Shown here one piece after another: positions 62,212-64,000 of a DNA stretch of 64,000 nt. The notes beneath the pieces are model-generated. The model was not told the DNA's origin. It saw only the letters and a list, made by a program, of their open reading frames with translations, and made no database searches. Numbering within the stretch: the first letter of the stretch is position 1; the number at the start of each line of letters is the position of its first letter. Source of the DNA: Pseudomonas mandelii (GTDB lineage: Bacteria > Pseudomonadota > Gammaproteobacteria > Pseudomonadales > Pseudomonadaceae); the NCBI RefSeq assembly GCF_006438925.1, contig NZ_RCZA01000011.1, positions 85,699 to 149,698 on the forward strand. The letters run 5' to 3'. The translations under genes and the position numbers were made by a program.

Positions 62212-64000
62212 TTAGAGGCTGCGAGCAACCTGAACCTTCTCGAAGACTTCGATCTTGTCACCGACTTTGACGTCGTTGTAGCTCTTCACGCCGATACCGC
62301 ATTCCATGCCGGCACGTACTTCGGAAGCGTCATCCTTGAAGCGGCGCAGGGATTCCAGCTCGCCTTCGAAGATAACGATGTCTTCACGCAGTACACGGAT
62401 TGGACGGTTACGGTGAACAACACCTTCGATAACCATGCAACCGGCGATCGCGCCAAACTTCGGCGAACGGAACACGTCACGCACTTCAGCGGTACCCAGG
62501 ATGTTCTCGCGAACATCGCTGCCCAGCATACCGGTGAGGGCTTTCTTGACGTCTTCGATGATGTCGTAGATCACGTTGTAGTAACGCATATCCAGACCTT
62601 CCTGCTCGACGATCTTGCGAGCGCCAGCATCGGCACGCACGTTGAAGCCGAACAGTACAGCGTTGGAGGCCAGTGCCAGGTTGGCGTCGGACTCGGTGAT
62701 ACCACCGACACCGCCACCGACAACACGCACTTGCACTTCGTCGTTACCCAGGCCGTTCAAGGCACCGTTCAACGCTTCCAGCGAACCACGGACGTCGGAT
62801 TTGAGGACGATGTTGAGCGTCTTCTTCTCTGCCTGACCCATGTTTTCGAAGATGTTTTCCAGCTTGCCGGCGTGAGCGCGAGCCAGTTTGACTTCGCGGA
62901 ACTTGCCTTGACGGAACAGAGCCACTTCACGGGCTTTCTTCTCGTCCGACAGCACGCTCATCTCGTCGCCAGCGTCCGGGGTACCGTCCAGGCCGAGGAT
63001 CTCGACAGGGATGGAAGGACCGGCTTCCTTGATTGGCTTGCCGTTCTCGTCGAGCATGGCACGTACACGGCCATAGTTCGAACCGACCAGCACCATGTCG
63101 CCTTGGCGCAGGGTACCGTCTTGAACCAGAACGGTAGCAACCGGGCCACGACCTTTGTCGAGACGCGATTCAACCACGACGCCACGGCCTGGAGCCGAAG
63201 GAGTCGCTTTCAGTTCCAGAACTTCAGCTTGCAGCAGAACAGCTTCGAGCAACTCGTCCACGCCAGTACCGACTTTCGCCGAAACCGATACGAACGGGGT
63301 GTCGCCGCCCCACTCTTCCGAAGTCACGCCGTGAACCGACAGTTCGCTACGGATGCGATCAAGATCAGCGCCCGGCTTGTCGATTTTGTTCACAGCAACT
63401 ACCAGAGGAACACCGGCAGCCTTGGCGTGCTGGACTGCTTCAATGGTCTGCGGCATTACGCCGTCGTCCGCTGCAACGACCAGGATCACGATGTCAGTCG
63501 CCTTGGCACCACGGGCACGCATTGCGGTAAACGCGGCGTGACCAGGGGTGTCGAGGAAAGTGACCATGCCGCGATCAGTTTCAACGTGGTACGCACCGAT
63601 GTGCTGGGTGATACCGCCGGCTTCGCCAGCAGCTACCTTGGCACGACGGATATAGTCGAGCAGCGAGGTCTTACCGTGGTCAACGTGGCCCATTACGGTC
63701 ACGACTGGCGCACGGGAGAACGTCTCACCTTCAAACTTCAGGGACTCGGCCAGGGAATCTTCCAGGGCGGTATCGCTGACCAGGGTCACTTTGTGGCCCA
63801 GTTCTTCGGCTACCAGTTGAGCAGTTTCCTGATCAAGCACCTGGTTGATGGTCGCTGGAGTACCCAGTTTGAACATGAACTTGATGATTTCAGCAGCCTT
63901 GACCGACATCTGATTCGCGAGATCGCCAACAGTGATGGTCTCGCCGATCTGCACATCACGCACGACAGGGCCGGTTGGGCTCTGGAAACCGTGGGCGTTG
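62212..64000 (-). CDS. infB: Translation initiation factor IF-2 (partial, 5' end outside)
   Basis: The last 596 or so codons of infB; the frame runs open to the window edge (…NAHGFQSPTGPVVRDVQIGE) so the N-terminal domains are missing. The GTPase has G1 GHVDHGKTSLL, G3 DTPGHAAF and G4 NKIDKPGAD, followed by domains that bind fMet-tRNA. A GTG at 63963 is internal, not the true start. It is the head of the rbfA-truB-rpsO-pnp block. Confidence 0.95.
   Translation of the reverse strand, partial: NAHGFQSPTGPVVRDVQIGETITVGDLANQMSVKAAEIIKFMFKLGTPATINQVLDQETAQLVAEELGHKVTLVSDTALEDSLAESLKFEGETFSRAPVVTVMGHVDHGKTSLLDYIRRAKVAAGEAGGITQHIGAYHVETDRGMVTFLDTPGHAAFTAMRARGAKATDIVILVVAADDGVMPQTIEAVQHAKAAGVPLVVAVNKIDKPGADLDRIRSELSVHGVTSEEWGGDTPFVSVSAKVGTGVDELLEAVLLQAEVLELKATPSAPGRGVVVESRLDKGRGPVATVLVQDGTLRQGDMVLVGSNYGRVRAMLDENGKPIKEAGPSIPVEILGLDGTPDAGDEMSVLSDEKKAREVALFRQGKFREVKLARAHAGKLENIFENMGQAEKKTLNIVLKSDVRGSLEALNGALNGLGNDEVQVRVVGGGVGGITESDANLALASNAVLFGFNVRADAGARKIVEQEGLDMRYYNVIYDIIEDVKKALTGMLGSDVRENILGTAEVRDVFRSPKFGAIAGCMVIEGVVHRNRPIRVLREDIVIFEGELESLRRFKDDASEVRAGMECGIGVKSYNDVKVGDKIEVFEKVQVARSL

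Overview
The window is chromosomal DNA of a fluorescent pseudomonad, most likely in the Pseudomonas fluorescens group. Three things point there. Several gene blocks are in the order known from P. aeruginosa (roxSR with a SIMPL-domain gene; the dppA-opdP-dppBCDF cluster; piuA/piuC with a PepSY flavoreductase; speC; ampE-ampD-DUF1631-nadC; infB-rbfA-truB-rpsO-pnp). Intergenic gaps carry the inverted repeats typical of this group. The coding strand is GC-rich with short gaps. No prophage, insertion sequence, integron or CRISPR array is visible. The only accessory-looking pieces are a small SOS-box cassette, a repeat mosaic and a nuclease gene bracketed by MITE-like repeats.

Layout. 0.1-5.3 kb: sugar-acid catabolism on the minus strand (2-oxoglutarate semialdehyde dehydrogenase, kdgD) and its probable GntR regulator, with a plus-strand SOS-box cassette (Zn-phospholipase-like protein plus a 64-aa protein) between them. 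5.4-10.2 kb: an SbmA/YddA-type ABC exporter, RoxR/RoxS redox two-component system and a SIMPL-domain protein. 10.2-10.9 kb: a gene-free repeat mosaic. 10.9-23.5 kb: a dipeptide uptake system with four substrate-binding proteins, an OprD-type porin, two permeases and two ATPases. 23.6-27.1 kb: a small secreted acidic protein, an MFS transporter and prfC. 27.5-31.0 kb: an OpuC-type osmoprotectant ABC transporter. 31.0-32.7 kb: speC with a structured leader. 32.8-39.5 kb: an iron-acquisition block (Sel1-repeat protein, PiuC, PiuA, PepSY-flavoreductase) with a Fur-like box. 39.5-41.8 kb: a DUF559 nuclease-like gene between two repeat copies, then a PhoD-type phosphatase. 42-48.8 kb: the fructose PTS (fruB, fruK, fruA) and divergent fruR. 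48.8-57.7 kb: TatD, a small zinc-ribbon membrane protein, a chemoreceptor, AmpE, AmpD, a DUF1631 protein, NadC and a DUF6388-like protein. 57.8-64 kb: tRNA-Thr(CGT) and the translation/RNA operon infB (cut by the window edge), rbfA, truB, rpsO, pnp, all on the minus strand.

How the parts work together. The porin OpdP should pass small peptides into the periplasm, where four binding proteins deliver them to one DppBCDF pump. PiuA imports ferric siderophore while the flavoreductase could reduce the iron. FruB passes phosphate from PEP to FruA, FruA makes fructose 1-phosphate, FruK phosphorylates it, and FruR senses it. AmpD and AmpE link peptidoglycan recycling with beta-lactamase control.

The most interesting signals are: (1) a well-formed sigma70 promoter overlapped by a perfect LexA-type box in front of the phospholipase-like cassette; (2) the DUF559 gene flanked by direct copies of a roughly 160-bp element with terminal inverted repeats, the last 24 or so codons of the gene lying inside one copy; (3) a terminator-like hairpin with a possible alternative pairing in the speC leader; (4) a Tyr in place of a probable metal-binding Asp in the PhoD-type phosphatase; (5) a matching operator-like sequence in front of kdgD and in front of the GntR gene.
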